Source: Salegentibacter maritimus
GTDB lineage: Bacteria; Bacteroidota; Bacteroidia; Flavobacteriales; Flavobacteriaceae
NCBI RefSeq assembly: GCF_016236915.1
Contig: NZ_JAEHOK010000001.1
Coordinates: 248,001 to 312,000, forward strand
Length of the DNA: 64,000 nucleotides
Direction of reading: 5' to 3'
A model generated the notes under the pieces. It worked only from the letters and a program-made list of their open reading frames with translations. It made no database searches and had not been told where the DNA came from. Below are positions 17,047-25,984 of this stretch, piece by piece (positions within the stretch are counted from its first letter, which is position 1; each line of letters opens with the position of its first letter). The position numbers and the translations under genes are program-made.

Positions 17047-17832
17047 TTAATTTGAACTAAAGTATCCTTTCATGATACCTCGTTGTGAGTTTTTAATGAA
17101 TTCTAAAATTTCGTCTCTTTCTGCCGTTGCTTGCATTTCGGCTTCAATAATAGCTACAGCTTGTGTATTATTATAGTTTCTTTGATAGAGAATTCTAAAA
17201 ATATCCTGAATTTCCCTAATTTTTTCGGTAGTAAACCCTCTTCTACGCAAACCTATAGAATTGATCCCAACATAAGATAAAGGCTCCCTTCCCGCTTTAA
17301 CAAACGGAGGAACATCTTTTCTAACCAAAGAGCCTCCTGTTACAAAGGCGTGTCTTCCAATACTGCAAAATTGCTGAATTGCCGCCATACCTGCCAATAC
17401 TACGTGGTCTCCCACATTTATATGGCCGGCGAGCGTACTGTTATTAGAAAAGATACAATTATCGCCCACAATACAATCGTGCGCAATATGGCAATAAGCC
17501 ATTATCCAACAGTTTTTCCCGATTACGGTTTTCATTCGGTCTGTAGTCCCCCTATTAATGGTTACACATTCTCGAATAGTAGTATTATCACCAATAACCG
17601 TAATAGTATCTTCATCATCAAATTTTTTATCCTGCGGAATGGCAGAAATAACGGCTCCCGGAAAAATACTACAATTCTTTCCTATTCGGGCACCTTCCAT
17701 TATAGTTACGTTAGACCCTATCCAGGATCCCTCGCCTATCACTACATTATTATGAATAGTGGTAAAAGGTTCTATTACTACGTTCTTAGCAATTTTGGCT
17801 CCGGGATGTACGTAAGCTAAAGGCTGGTTCAT
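17047..17832 (-). CDS. lpxA: UDP-N-acetylglucosamine acyltransferase LpxA
   Basis: LpxA performs the first acylation of lipid A synthesis. I place the start at the ATG 17832 (MNQPLAYVHPGAKIAKN), giving 261 residues, the normal length. A start 30 codons upstream would run into the lpxC-fabZ gene and add an unrelated basic tail. Left-handed beta-helix hexapeptides fill residues 8-190, with the catalytic His in AYCHIAHDCIVGDN. A helical C-terminal domain with GLRRRGFTTEKIREI follows. It is 5 bases from lpxC-fabZ. Confidence 0.96.
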   Translation of the reverse strand: MNQPLAYVHPGAKIAKNVVIEPFTTIHNNVVIGEGSWIGSNVTIMEGARIGKNCSIFPGAVISAIPQDKKFDDEDTITVIGDNTTIRECVTINRGTTDRMKTVIGKNCWIMAYCHIAHDCIVGDNCIFSNNSTLAGHINVGDHVVLAGMAAIQQFCSIGRHAFVTGGSLVRKDVPPFVKAGREPLSYVGINSIGLRRRGFTTEKIREIQDIFRILYQRNYNNTQAVAIIEAEMQATAERDEILEFIKNSQRGIMKGYFSSN

Positions 17833-17837
17833 ATAAT

Positions 17838-19238
17838 TTATTTTGATTTTACAATTTGCGCCATTAATACGGCCTCGGTGGCTAATTTTCCGTTTACATA
17901 AGCAGAGCCTTGCATTTGGCAAATTCCCCGGCGAATAGGCGCAAGTAATTCTAATTTAAATATTAAAGTATCTCCAGGTACTACCTGTTGTTTAAATCTT
18001 ACATTATCTATTTTCATAAAATAAGTAAGGTAATTTTCTGGGTCTGGAACAGATTTCAATGCCAAAATACCACCAGTTTGAGCCATTGCTTCTACCTGAA
18101 GTACACCCGGCATTACAGGTTTTCCGGGGAAATGCCCCACAAAGAAAGGCTCATTCATGGTTACGTTCTTTAAACCAATCACGCAACTATCGGTACAGCT
18201 ATAAATTTTATCAACTAAAAGGAATGGTGAGCGATGCGGCAAAATATCCATAATGGCATTCACATCCATTAAAGGCTTTTGATCCAAATCTATTTTTGGA
18301 ACATTATTCCTTTTTTCAGTTTTAATTATTTTAGATAGTTTTTTAGCAAACTCGGTATTTACATAATGTCCCGGCTTATTGGCAATTACTTTTCCACGAA
18401 TACGTGTACCTATAAGTGCCAAATCTCCCAAAACATCTAAAAGCTTATGTCGTGCTGCCTCATTAGGATAATGCAGCGTTAAATTATCAAGAATTCCATT
18501 AGGCTTAACGGAAATATCATCTTTTTCAAAAGCCTTTCTTAGTTTCTTTAAGGTATCTTCGTTTATCTCTTTATCTACATAAACAATAGCATTGTTTAAA
18601 TCACCTCCTTTAATTAATCCGTGGTCTAAAAGTGCTTCAAGTTCATGTAAAAAGCTAAACGTTCTTGCATTAGCAATTTCATCCTTAAATTCTGAAAGAT
18701 GGTTAATCGAAGCGTTTTGAGTGCCCAGTACTTCTGTGCCAAAGTCTACCATAGCAGTGACCTGGTACTCTTCTGATGGCATCACGATAATTTCGCTTCC
18801 ACTTTCTTCATCATGATAAGAAATCACCTGATCTACTATATACTCTTCCCTTTCTGCTTCCTGGCTAACTATTCCTGCTTTCTCTAAAGCTTCTACAAAA
18901 AACTTTGAAGAACCATCCATAATTGGTGGCTCTGAAGCATCTAACTCAATTAAAATATTATCTATATCAAGCCCTACACAAGCTGCAAGCACATGCTCTG
19001 AGGTTTGAATTTTCACCCCATTTTTCTCAAGGTTCGTCCCTCTTCTTGTATTCACTACATAGCTTACATCTGCTTCTATCTGAGGTTCTCCCTCCAGATC
19101 CATTCTTTTAAAAACATAACCGGTATTTTCCGGACCAGGTTTAAAGGTCATTTTCACTTTCTGACCGGTATGCAGCCCAACCCCTTCAAGGGAAACCTCC
19201 CTATCTATAGTATGTTGTTTCGCCTGTTTATATGCCAT
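17838..19238 (-). CDS. lpxC/fabZ: LpxC-FabZ fusion: UDP-3-O-acyl-GlcNAc deacetylase / 3-hydroxyacyl-ACP dehydratase
   Basis: The first ~310 residues are LpxC, the zinc deacetylase and committed step of lipid A synthesis. H82 (TSEHVLAA), H264 and D268 ([11 protein letters not shown]) are the zinc ligands. Residues 325-466 are FabZ hot-dog dehydratase with H369 ([12 protein letters not shown]) and E383 (QVEAMAQ). The fusion, which links lipid A and fatty acid synthesis from a common 3-hydroxyacyl-ACP pool, is typical of Bacteroidetes. It overlaps the end of lpxD by 11 bases, so coupling is likely. Confidence 0.97.
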   Translation of the reverse strand: MAYKQAKQHTIDREVSLEGVGLHTGQKVKMTFKPGPENTGYVFKRMDLEGEPQIEADVSYVVNTRRGTNLEKNGVKIQTSEHVLAACVGLDIDNILIELDASEPPIMDGSSKFFVEALEKAGIVSQEAEREEYIVDQVISYHDEESGSEIIVMPSEEYQVTAMVDFGTEVLGTQNASINHLSEFKDEIANARTFSFLHELEALLDHGLIKGGDLNNAIVYVDKEINEDTLKKLRKAFEKDDISVKPNGILDNLTLHYPNEAARHKLLDVLGDLALIGTRIRGKVIANKPGHYVNTEFAKKLSKIIKTEKRNNVPKIDLDQKPLMDVNAIMDILPHRSPFLLVDKIYSCTDSCVIGLKNVTMNEPFFVGHFPGKPVMPGVLQVEAMAQTGGILALKSVPDPENYLTYFMKIDNVRFKQQVVPGDTLIFKLELLAPIRRGICQMQGSAYVNGKLATEAVLMAQIVKSK

Positions 19239-20256
19239 TTTTAATCTTTTTTTCTAATTGGTTAAGTGTATCTATAGTTTTAGGTAAGTTTTTAAAATGC
19301 ACGTAAGATTTATTAAAATCTCCGTAACCAAAGGCTGGAGAGCCTTGCAACATTTCATCATCTTTCACATTTCGGCCAATACCAGCCTGAGCCTGTATTT
19401 TCACCCTATCTCCTATTTGAAGGTGACCAACAATACCAACCTGCCCTCCAATTAAGCAATTTTTACCAATTTTAGTAGAACCGGCTATGCCTGTTTGTGC
19501 CGCTATGGCCGTATGAGAACCAATTTCTACATTATGGGCAATTTGAATTTGGTTATCTAATTTCACACCTTCTCTTATAATTGTAGATCCTAAGGTTGCA
19601 CGGTCTATAGTGGTCCCGGCACCAATATCTACATGATCTTCAATTATCACGTTTCCAATTTGGGGTACTTTTGTATACTTCCCATCTTCTCCCGGACTAA
19701 AACCAAATCCATCGGCTCCAACAATAACTCCGCTATGAATAACACAATTATTACCCACAATGGTTTCAGAATAAATTTTCACCCCCGGGAAAACAATTAC
19801 ATTATCCCCTATTTCCACATTGTCCCCAATATAAACGTTCGGATAAAGCTTTACATTGTCCCCAATTTTTACGTTTTCACCAATATAGGCAAAAGCACCT
19901 ATATAAATATTTTCTCCAAATTTCGCCGAATCAGACAGGAAACTCGGTTGTTCAATTCCCTTTTTGTTCAGTTTAATTTGATTGTAATATTCCAGCAAGG
20001 TAGAAAATGCTTTATAAGCATCTTTCACCTTAATTAACGTAGTGTTTATAGGTTCTTCGGCTACAAAATCACTATTAACTATTGCGATAGAAGCCTGTGT
20101 AGAATATATATATGAAGTATATTTAGGATTGCTTAAAAAGGTTAGGGAACCTTCGCCTCCTTCTTCAATTTTAGCTAATTCTGATACTTCTACATCGGGG
20201 TTACCCTCAATTTCTCCCTCAAGTATCTCTGCTATTTGTGCTGCTGTAAATTTCAT
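19228..20256 (-). CDS. lpxD: UDP-3-O-(3-hydroxyacyl)glucosamine N-acyltransferase LpxD
   Basis: LpxD is the third enzyme of lipid A synthesis. The 342 residues have the N-terminal uridine-binding domain (to about 100), a long hexapeptide beta-helix ([21 protein letters not shown] and later repeats), the catalytic His region [13 protein letters not shown], and a C-terminal helical tail. It is the first gene of the lpxD-lpxC/fabZ-lpxA-efp operon. The ATG gives the canonical [19 protein letters not shown] start. Confidence 0.96.
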   Translation of the reverse strand: MKFTAAQIAEILEGEIEGNPDVEVSELAKIEEGGEGSLTFLSNPKYTSYIYSTQASIAIVNSDFVAEEPINTTLIKVKDAYKAFSTLLEYYNQIKLNKKGIEQPSFLSDSAKFGENIYIGAFAYIGENVKIGDNVKLYPNVYIGDNVEIGDNVIVFPGVKIYSETIVGNNCVIHSGVIVGADGFGFSPGEDGKYTKVPQIGNVIIEDHVDIGAGTTIDRATLGSTIIREGVKLDNQIQIAHNVEIGSHTAIAAQTGIAGSTKIGKNCLIGGQVGIVGHLQIGDRVKIQAQAGIGRNVKDDEMLQGSPAFGYGDFNKSYVHFKNLPKTIDTLNQLEKKIKNGI

Positions 20257-20280
20257 TCTGGCAAAAATAAAAAAAAAGTG

Positions 20281-21510
20281 TTAATGTTTGGCCTTCGGAT
20301 AACACATATAATACTTAATCACGGTTTTTGAAAGCGCTTTTAGGTTCAATTGATCCGATGCTTTCGCTACATCGCTAATCTTCCCATTCTTATGTAAAAT
20401 GTTAATATTGTTATTTTCGCTTTTATAAGCGGTATTGGTAACCTCCCCACTAAATACAAAATATGCTGCTTCTTCGGCCGATACATTTGCTTTTTCCTGA
20501 AAAGCTTGCCGGCGTTTTTCTAACTTTTCAACAGATGGTTTCTTCTTTTTAATCTTCACCTTCAACAGGTCCCGGTTAATGATCATTTTACATAAATTAG
20601 ACAATACAAAGTCGTCGTGATCTTGCCATTCTTTCATTGCAGAGACAATATCATAATCGTCTAAACGCGCAAAAACCGATAAAGTTTGAGAAATGAAGTC
20701 TTGCGGCCCAATTCTGTTATGCAGAAAATAAGAAAGAGATTTACTTGCGTTCAAGTCTTCCCCTTTTTCAACCAATTCCTTCGCCCGTTTTAACATTCTA
20801 ATTAAAAGTTGCTCTGCCACCAAACTGGTTTTATGCAAATATACCTGCCAATACATTAATCTTCTGGCCACTAAAAATTTTTCTACCGAATAAATCCCCT
20901 TTTCTTCAATCACCAAATCATCATTAACCACATTCAGCATTGCAATAAGTCGCTCACTGTTTATATTTCCTTCAGCAGCACCGGTATAAAAACTATCTCG
21001 TCTCAAATAGTCTAAACGATCCATATCCAATTGACTGGAGATTAATTGATTTAAAAATCTGCGGCTGTAGGTACCGCGAAAAATCTGCAAAGCCAACGTT
21101 AAACTTTGGTTAAAGTCACGATTCATTTCTTCCATAAAAAGCAAAGAAATATTTTCGTGGTCTACCCCTTCCACAATACTATGTTCCATGGCGTGTGAAA
21201 ATGGACCGTGACCTATATCGTGAAGTAAAATAGCAATTTGCAGGGCCTCTTCTTCGTCTTCAGAAATCACAACCCCTTTGTAGCGAAGCACTTGAACTGC
21301 TTTTTGCATTAAATGCACACAACCTAGAGCATGATGAAACCGGGTATGATGAGCACCGGGGTAGACGAGGTATGACATTCCCATTTGAGAAATTCTGCGT
21401 AAACGCTGAAAATAGGGATGTTCAATTATACTAAAGATTCGCTCACTGGGGATGGTAATAAATCCGTAAATTGGATCGTTTAATATTTTAAGTTTATTAG
21501 TAGCAGTCAA
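20281..21510 (-). CDS. HD-domain phosphohydrolase (dNTPase-like)
   Basis: The 409 residues include an HD metal-dependent phosphohydrolase core: RRISQMGMSYLVYPGAHHTRFHHALG, then AILLHDIGHGPFSHAME (HD motif), and QLDMDRLDYLRRDSFYTGA. This is the YdhJ/SAMHD1-type architecture. Family members hydrolyse deoxynucleoside triphosphates, but the substrate here is unproven. The start is a TTG at 21510: no upstream ATG exists before an in-frame stop at 21517, and NKLKILNDPIYGFI at the N-terminus looks like the family's native start. It is 24 bases upstream of lpxD. Confidence 0.88.
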   Translation of the reverse strand: MTATNKLKILNDPIYGFITIPSERIFSIIEHPYFQRLRRISQMGMSYLVYPGAHHTRFHHALGCVHLMQKAVQVLRYKGVVISEDEEEALQIAILLHDIGHGPFSHAMEHSIVEGVDHENISLLFMEEMNRDFNQSLTLALQIFRGTYSRRFLNQLISSQLDMDRLDYLRRDSFYTGAAEGNINSERLIAMLNVVNDDLVIEEKGIYSVEKFLVARRLMYWQVYLHKTSLVAEQLLIRMLKRAKELVEKGEDLNASKSLSYFLHNRIGPQDFISQTLSVFARLDDYDIVSAMKEWQDHDDFVLSNLCKMIINRDLLKVKIKKKKPSVEKLEKRRQAFQEKANVSAEEAAYFVFSGEVTNTAYKSENNNINILHKNGKISDVAKASDQLNLKALSKTVIKYYMCYPKAKH

Positions 21511-21534
21511 ACTTTTTATCGTGTTAATTCAAAA

Positions 21535-21542
21535 CAAATATA
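21535..21542 (-). promoter_or_regulatory. Candidate -7 box for the HD-domain/lpx operon
   Basis: TATATTTG on the minus strand matches TAnnTTTG, 25 bases upstream of the TTG start at 21510. It could drive the HD hydrolase and the following lpxD operon. Confidence 0.5.
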
Positions 21543-21687
21543 CATATATAGAGTTGGGGAGTATAAAAAGCACTACATAAGTTGTAAAAAACTGCAACTC
21601 TATAACAATTTATAGGAATTCACGAGTATTAAAGTCGCAAATTTAAAAAAGAGATCAAAACTCAGTTAACGCATAAAAATATAAAGA

Positions 21688-23238
21688 ATGAATAAAATAA
21701 AAATACTTTGGGTAGATGATGAAATAGATCTACTAAAACCACATATTCTATTTCTTGAATCTAAAGATTATGAAGTAACCACCAGCCAAAGTGGGACTGA
21801 AGCTTTAGAGCAAATAGAAGAAGAGAGCTTTGATATCGTTTTTCTTGATGAGAATATGCCGGGACTTACCGGTCTTGAAACACTTGCTGAAATAAAAGAA
21901 AAAAGGGAAAATCTTCCTATTGTAATGATTACAAAAAGTGAGGAGGAATATATTATGGAAGAAGCTATTGGCTCTAAAATAGCCGATTACCTCATAAAGC
22001 CGGTAAATCCCAATCAAATTCTACTTAGTATAAAAAAGAATTTAGACCATTCCCGACTTATTTCTGAAAAAACAACATCAAATTACCAACAGGAGTTTAG
22101 AAAGATTGCCATGGACCTAAGTCAGGTAAATACGTTTGAAGAATGGGGCGAACTTTATCAAAAATTAATCTATTGGGAGCTACAGCTTGAAGACCTGGAA
22201 GATAGTGGTATGTTCGAAATTTTAGAATCACAAAAAAATGAAGCAAATACCCAATTTTGTAAATTTATAGACAAAAATTATACAGACTGGTTCGAAAATA
22301 GCGTTGAGGCGCCTATAATGTCCCACACCATTTTTAAAGAGAAGATTATCCCTGAAATTTCCAAAGATCAACCTACATTACTTGTTGTAGTAGATAATTT
22401 AAGATACGACCAATGGAAAGCATTAGAGCCGGTAGTAGCTAATTACTACAAAAAAGAAAAAGAAGAACCTTACTTTAGTATTTTACCTACCGCAACACAG
22501 TACGCCCGTAACGCTATGTTTTCTGGTTTAATGCCAGCCGATATGGAAAAAAGGTTTCCGCAATATTGGAAAAACGATACAGATGAAGGCGGAAAAAACA
22601 ACCATGAAGCCGAGTTTTTAGAAGAGCAATTGAAAAGGTTAGGAAAAACCTTTAAACATGAATATCATAAAATTACAAGTTTAAAAGGTGGGAAAAAACT
22701 TGCTGAAAACTTTAAAACCCAAAAGGATAACGATCTTACAGTTGTGGTTTACAACTTTGTAGATATGCTATCACATTCTAAAACAGAAATGGAAGTAATT
22801 AAGGAATTGGCTTCCAACGATAAGTCTTATAGATCCTTAACTCATAGTTGGTTTAAAAATTCGCCTCTACTAGATATTATTCTACAGGCAAAACAATTAG
22901 GATTTAAATTAATTCTTACCACAGACCATGGTACGATAAACGCAAAAAATCCATCAAAAGTTATAGGTGACAAGAATACCAGTTTAAATTTAAGATATAA
23001 AACGGGTAAAAGCCTCACTTATGAAGAAAAAGATGTTTTGGCTATTTCAAACCCTAAAAGTATTCATTTACCCAGTATAAATATGAGTAGCTCTTTTATT
23101 TTTGCTAAAGGAGACCTCTTTTTTGCATATCCCAATAATTACAATCATTATGTTAGTTATTACCGGAACACCTACCAACACGGCGGTGTATCCTTAGAGG
23201 AAATGATCATTCCTTTTGTTGTATTAACCCCAAAATAA
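21688..23238 (+). CDS. porX: PorX: response regulator with PglZ domain, type IX secretion regulator
   Basis: Residues 1-120 are a receiver domain with D10/D11, the phospho-acceptor D54 (VFLDENMPG) and K in LIKPVNP. A helical linker follows, then a PglZ/alkaline-phosphatase-like domain (about 200-516) with PTLLVVVDNLRYDQW and TTDHGTINAKNP. This is the architecture of PorX, which with PorY and an ECF sigma factor controls type IX secretion genes and can hydrolyse oligonucleotides through the PglZ metal site. No T9SS structural gene is visible here. tsaE follows, with its own promoter. Confidence 0.93.
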   Translation: MNKIKILWVDDEIDLLKPHILFLESKDYEVTTSQSGTEALEQIEEESFDIVFLDENMPGLTGLETLAEIKEKRENLPIVMITKSEEEYIMEEAIGSKIADYLIKPVNPNQILLSIKKNLDHSRLISEKTTSNYQQEFRKIAMDLSQVNTFEEWGELYQKLIYWELQLEDLEDSGMFEILESQKNEANTQFCKFIDKNYTDWFENSVEAPIMSHTIFKEKIIPEISKDQPTLLVVVDNLRYDQWKALEPVVANYYKKEKEEPYFSILPTATQYARNAMFSGLMPADMEKRFPQYWKNDTDEGGKNNHEAEFLEEQLKRLGKTFKHEYHKITSLKGGKKLAENFKTQKDNDLTVVVYNFVDMLSHSKTEMEVIKELASNDKSYRSLTHSWFKNSPLLDIILQAKQLGFKLILTTDHGTINAKNPSKVIGDKNTSLNLRYKTGKSLTYEEKDVLAISNPKSIHLPSINMSSSFIFAKGDLFFAYPNNYNHYVSYYRNTYQHGGVSLEEMIIPFVVLTPK

Positions 23239-23290
23239 ACACATTAAACACTGATTTACAGTAAATTATAGGGGATATAAAATTATTCCC

Positions 23291-23298
23291 TATCTTTG
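23291..23298 (+). promoter_or_regulatory. Candidate -7 box for tsaE
   Basis: TATCTTTG matches TAnnTTTG and lies 25 bases upstream of the tsaE ATG at 23324. A TTG at 23318 is not needed as a start. Confidence 0.55.
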
Positions 23299-23323
23299 TT
23301 ATGCCAAAAATCTTTTTTTGAAA

Positions 23324-23728
23324 ATGTCTATAACCTACAATTTAGCCCAAATTGACGAGGCTGTTCAATTTATATTAAATCATACAAAAAGTAAGGTCTT
23401 ACTTTTTTATGGTGAGATGGGTGCAGGTAAAACCACTCTTATAAAATCTTTAACTGCAGCCTTAAAAAGTATAGATAAGGTATCTAGCCCCACGTTTTCG
23501 TTAGTCAACGAATATCACACCCCCCAGGAAAATATTTATCATTTCGATTTTTATAGATTAAAAGACGAAAATGAAGCTTTAGATATAGGTATTGAAGAGT
23601 ATTTGAGCTCCAATAATTGGATTTTTATTGAATGGCCACAAAATATTAGTAGCTTTTTAGAAAATGAATTTCAAAAAGTGGAAATTTCAGCTATAGATAA
23701 AAAAACTAGATTGTTAAATTTGTGTTAA
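23324..23728 (+). CDS. tsaE: tRNA threonylcarbamoyladenosine biosynthesis ATPase TsaE
   Basis: TsaE is the ATPase that energises TsaBD in t6A37 modification of ANN-decoding tRNAs. The 134 residues from the ATG contain the Walker A motif GEMGAGKTTLIKSL and the downstream SSPTFSLVNEY, HFDFYRL and FIEWPQN typical of the family. The TTG-started longer reading begins two codons earlier with no supporting homology. It follows porX by about 85 bases and has its own promoter. Confidence 0.95.
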   Translation: MSITYNLAQIDEAVQFILNHTKSKVLLFYGEMGAGKTTLIKSLTAALKSIDKVSSPTFSLVNEYHTPQENIYHFDFYRLKDENEALDIGIEEYLSSNNWIFIEWPQNISSFLENEFQKVEISAIDKKTRLLNLC

Positions 23729-24009
23729 TAAAAACCAAATGCTTTCTTAAATTGACTAAAAAGCTTTGTGTTAGCTGCAACAGATAATTTTGTTATAGTT
23801 CAAAATTAAAAACCGCAAAAAAACAATATAATTTTAAATTATAGTTATTTATTTTTTATTAGTATAAAATATATTTTGTTGAAATATCCTCATTTTTTTG
23901 CTTAAAAAAAGCTGCAAAAGTACGATTAATGTATTAATTTTTAGCGTTTTATATTTCCCTAGGTTTGCTTCAGTAAACAAAACGAAATAACAATTTAAAA
24001 CCCTATATT
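23729..24009. other. AT-rich intergenic region of about 280 bases after tsaE
   Basis: No ORF of convincing length is seen. It holds a plus-strand TAGGTTTG (23960-23967) for the small peptide gene downstream, and a minus-strand TACTTTTG (23914-23921) with no gene obviously positioned to use it, so an unannotated short transcript running toward the tsaE end is possible. The rest is low-complexity AT sequence. Confidence 0.4.
23960..23967 (+). promoter_or_regulatory. Candidate -7 box for the small exported peptide gene
   Basis: TAGGTTTG matches TAnnTTTG and lies 42 bases upstream of the ATG at 24010. Confidence 0.5.
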
Positions 24010-24156
24010 ATGAAACTTAAAGCATTACTTTTTACAGCAGCAATTTTTGGAGCAAGTTTTTTTGTAACTTCAACTTCTGATAACGATAACAATAATGACC
24101 AACTCAAAGAACAAGCTGTCGACAGATCAACAATCAAAATTCCTGCTGCTGGGTAG
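24010..24156 (+). CDS. Tiny exported peptide, hypothetical
   Basis: A 48-residue ORF. MKLKALLFTAAIFGASFF and the following residues resemble a Sec signal peptide, then an acidic Asn/Asp stretch, and the C-terminal KEQAVDRSTIKIPAAG. It starts 42 bases after a TAGGTTTG box. It overlaps the next ORF (24095-24688) by 62 bases in another frame. If the signal peptide is cleaved, a mature peptide of about 25 residues would remain. No function is recognised. Confidence rests on the promoter, signal-like start and absence of another gene in the region. Confidence 0.55.
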   Translation: MKLKALLFTAAIFGASFFVTSTSDNDNNNDQLKEQAVDRSTIKIPAAG

Positions 24157-24688
24157 CATTATAGCGCTTACTATAGCGTTTTCACCTTATATATTTTATT
24201 TATATGAAATTTTCCCAAACGGTAAGGTTTGGGAAAATTCTTTTTTTACCTACGAAAGTCTTTATTATGAAAATGTGATGACCGCAGCATGGACCTATCT
24301 TGGTAAAATTGTTCCACTTTTTCTTCTTTTTATATGGTTTTTTACCTGTAAACATTGGTGGTATCATGCTATTTTAATTCCTATTGCAATGTATTCCTAC
24401 CAATTAGTTATAAGTATTTATCAAGATGTCTACTTAAGAGTAGACCCGTTGGATACCAATCAACTAATTTATTTGGCCCCATTTTTTATACTTATCCTTT
24501 CTATTGTTTATCTAATTCGAATAAAGATATTTGATCGTGTCTACGGCATCGATCTTAGCGAGATTGATGAGACCGATGTTTCTGTATTTTCTTCTGTTTC
24601 TGAAACCGATAGGCGCCAATTAAAATCCTTCCAAAATGAAAAAGAATATTGGGAGCCCACCGAAGAAGATTATTATAGCCGACTTTAA
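24095..24688 (+). CDS. Polytopic membrane protein, hypothetical
   Basis: The protein has 197 residues with about three membrane segments: near 16-36, 68-86 (LGKIVPLFLLFIWFF, then CKHWWYH) and 126-146 (YLAPFFILILSIVYLIR). A charged cytoplasmic C-terminal tail ends TEEDYYSRL. The first ~15 residues overlap the tiny exported-peptide ORF in another frame. An internal start cannot be excluded, but no ATG precedes the first membrane segment except the one used. The function is unknown; it precedes alanine dehydrogenase by 59 bases. Confidence 0.7.
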   Translation: MTNSKNKLSTDQQSKFLLLGSIIALTIAFSPYIFYLYEIFPNGKVWENSFFTYESLYYENVMTAAWTYLGKIVPLFLLFIWFFTCKHWWYHAILIPIAMYSYQLVISIYQDVYLRVDPLDTNQLIYLAPFFILILSIVYLIRIKIFDRVYGIDLSEIDETDVSVFSSVSETDRRQLKSFQNEKEYWEPTEEDYYSRL

Positions 24689-24747
24689 TCAGGGCTATTT
24701 TTAAAAATAGTTGTAATTTTCCTATTATAAAGTTTTAGCACCTAAAT

Positions 24748-25947
24748 ATGGGCAAACAAGTCTCGCCTTTTACCAAAGAACAATTAATTCCGCAGGAGGA
24801 AACCCTGGAAATGTATAAGAATAAGGGAGAATTGTTTATAGGAATTCCCAAAGAAACTTCTTACCAGGAAAAGCGAATTTGCTTAAGTCCTGACGCTGTG
24901 GCAGCAATAACCGCTCACGGCCATAGGGTAATGATAGAATCTGGGGCTGGAAAATGGGCACGCTTCAGTGATAAGGATTATGCAAATGCCGGTGCAGAAA
25001 TTACCACAAACACTAAAAAGGTATTCTCCTGCCCTACTATATTAAAGATTGAACCTCCTTCCATTAAAGAACTTGATTTAATAAATCCGCAAACAATTTT
25101 AATTTCCGCACTTCAACTTAAGACCCAGTGCAAAGAGTATTTCCAAAAATTAGCTTCAAAAAGAATAACGGCCCTTGGGTTTGAATTTATAAGGGACGAT
25201 GACGGCAGTTATCCTATTGTTAGAGCTTTAAGTGAAATTGCAGGTACTGCTTCTGTTTTAATTGCTTCTGAAATTATGAGCAATAATGTTAACGGAAACG
25301 GTTTAATGTTTGGCAACATTAGCGGTGTTCCCCCTGTAGAAGTAGTTATTCTAGGAGCAGGCACTGTTGGTGAGTTTGCAGCCAGATCGGCTTTGGGGTT
25401 GGGAGCAGGAATAAAAGTTTTTGATAGCTCTCTTACCCGACTACGAAATATTCAGGCTAACCTAAATCAAACTTTTTATACATCAACTATTCAGCCCAAA
25501 AATCTAACAAAAGCAATAAAACGTTGTGATGTTCTTATTGGTGCAGTTCGGGGCAAGAATCGTTCTCCGGTTCTTATAACAGATGATATGGTTAGTACTA
25601 TGAAACGTGGGGCTGTAATTATAGATGTAAGTATAGATATGGGGGGCTGCATAGAAACCAGTGAAATTACAACTCACGATAAGCCTATTTTCACCAAACA
25701 TAATGTACTGCATTACTGCGTTCCAAATATCCCTTCTAGATATGCCAGAACATCCTCGCTCTCAATAAGTAACATTTTCACGCCCTATCTACTGCATATT
25801 GCCGAGGAAGGTGGTATAGAAAACACCTTACGTTTTGATAAAGGTTTACGAAATGGTTTGTATTTTTACCACGGAATTTTAACAAATAAATCTATAGCCG
25901 ACTGGTTTGATCTTTCTTACAGAGATATTAATCTCCTTATTTTTTAG
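24748..25947 (+). CDS. ald: Alanine dehydrogenase / PntAA-like NAD(P)-binding enzyme
   Basis: The protein has 399 residues. The N-terminal domain contains IGIPKETSYQEKRICLSPDAVAAI with the substrate K and R of the alanine dehydrogenase / transhydrogenase family, and FEFIRDDDGSYPIVRALSEIAG. The Rossmann domain has the nucleotide loop VVILGAGTVGEFAARSALGLGA followed by an acidic residue in FDSSL, and VIIDVSIDMGGCIETS. It should interconvert L-alanine and pyruvate with NAD. Flavobacterial proteins of this type are a bit longer than the classical enzyme, so closely related transhydrogenase-like roles remain possible. Confidence 0.88.
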   Translation: MGKQVSPFTKEQLIPQEETLEMYKNKGELFIGIPKETSYQEKRICLSPDAVAAITAHGHRVMIESGAGKWARFSDKDYANAGAEITTNTKKVFSCPTILKIEPPSIKELDLINPQTILISALQLKTQCKEYFQKLASKRITALGFEFIRDDDGSYPIVRALSEIAGTASVLIASEIMSNNVNGNGLMFGNISGVPPVEVVILGAGTVGEFAARSALGLGAGIKVFDSSLTRLRNIQANLNQTFYTSTIQPKNLTKAIKRCDVLIGAVRGKNRSPVLITDDMVSTMKRGAVIIDVSIDMGGCIETSEITTHDKPIFTKHNVLHYCVPNIPSRYARTSSLSISNIFTPYLLHIAEEGGIENTLRFDKGLRNGLYFYHGILTNKSIADWFDLSYRDINLLIF

Positions 25948-25984
25948 AATAATTTATAACCAGGGCCTCTTCAAACTATTTTAA

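Noticed and set aside
17833-17922. Longer start for lpxA 30 codons upstream
   Set aside because: It would overlap lpxC-fabZ and add an atypical basic extension; MNQPLAYVHPG at 17832 is the normal family start.
24695-24710. Perfect palindrome CTATTTTTAAAAATAG as a terminator
   Set aside because: It is all AT in the centre with no GC stem or U-tail, so too weak to support termination.
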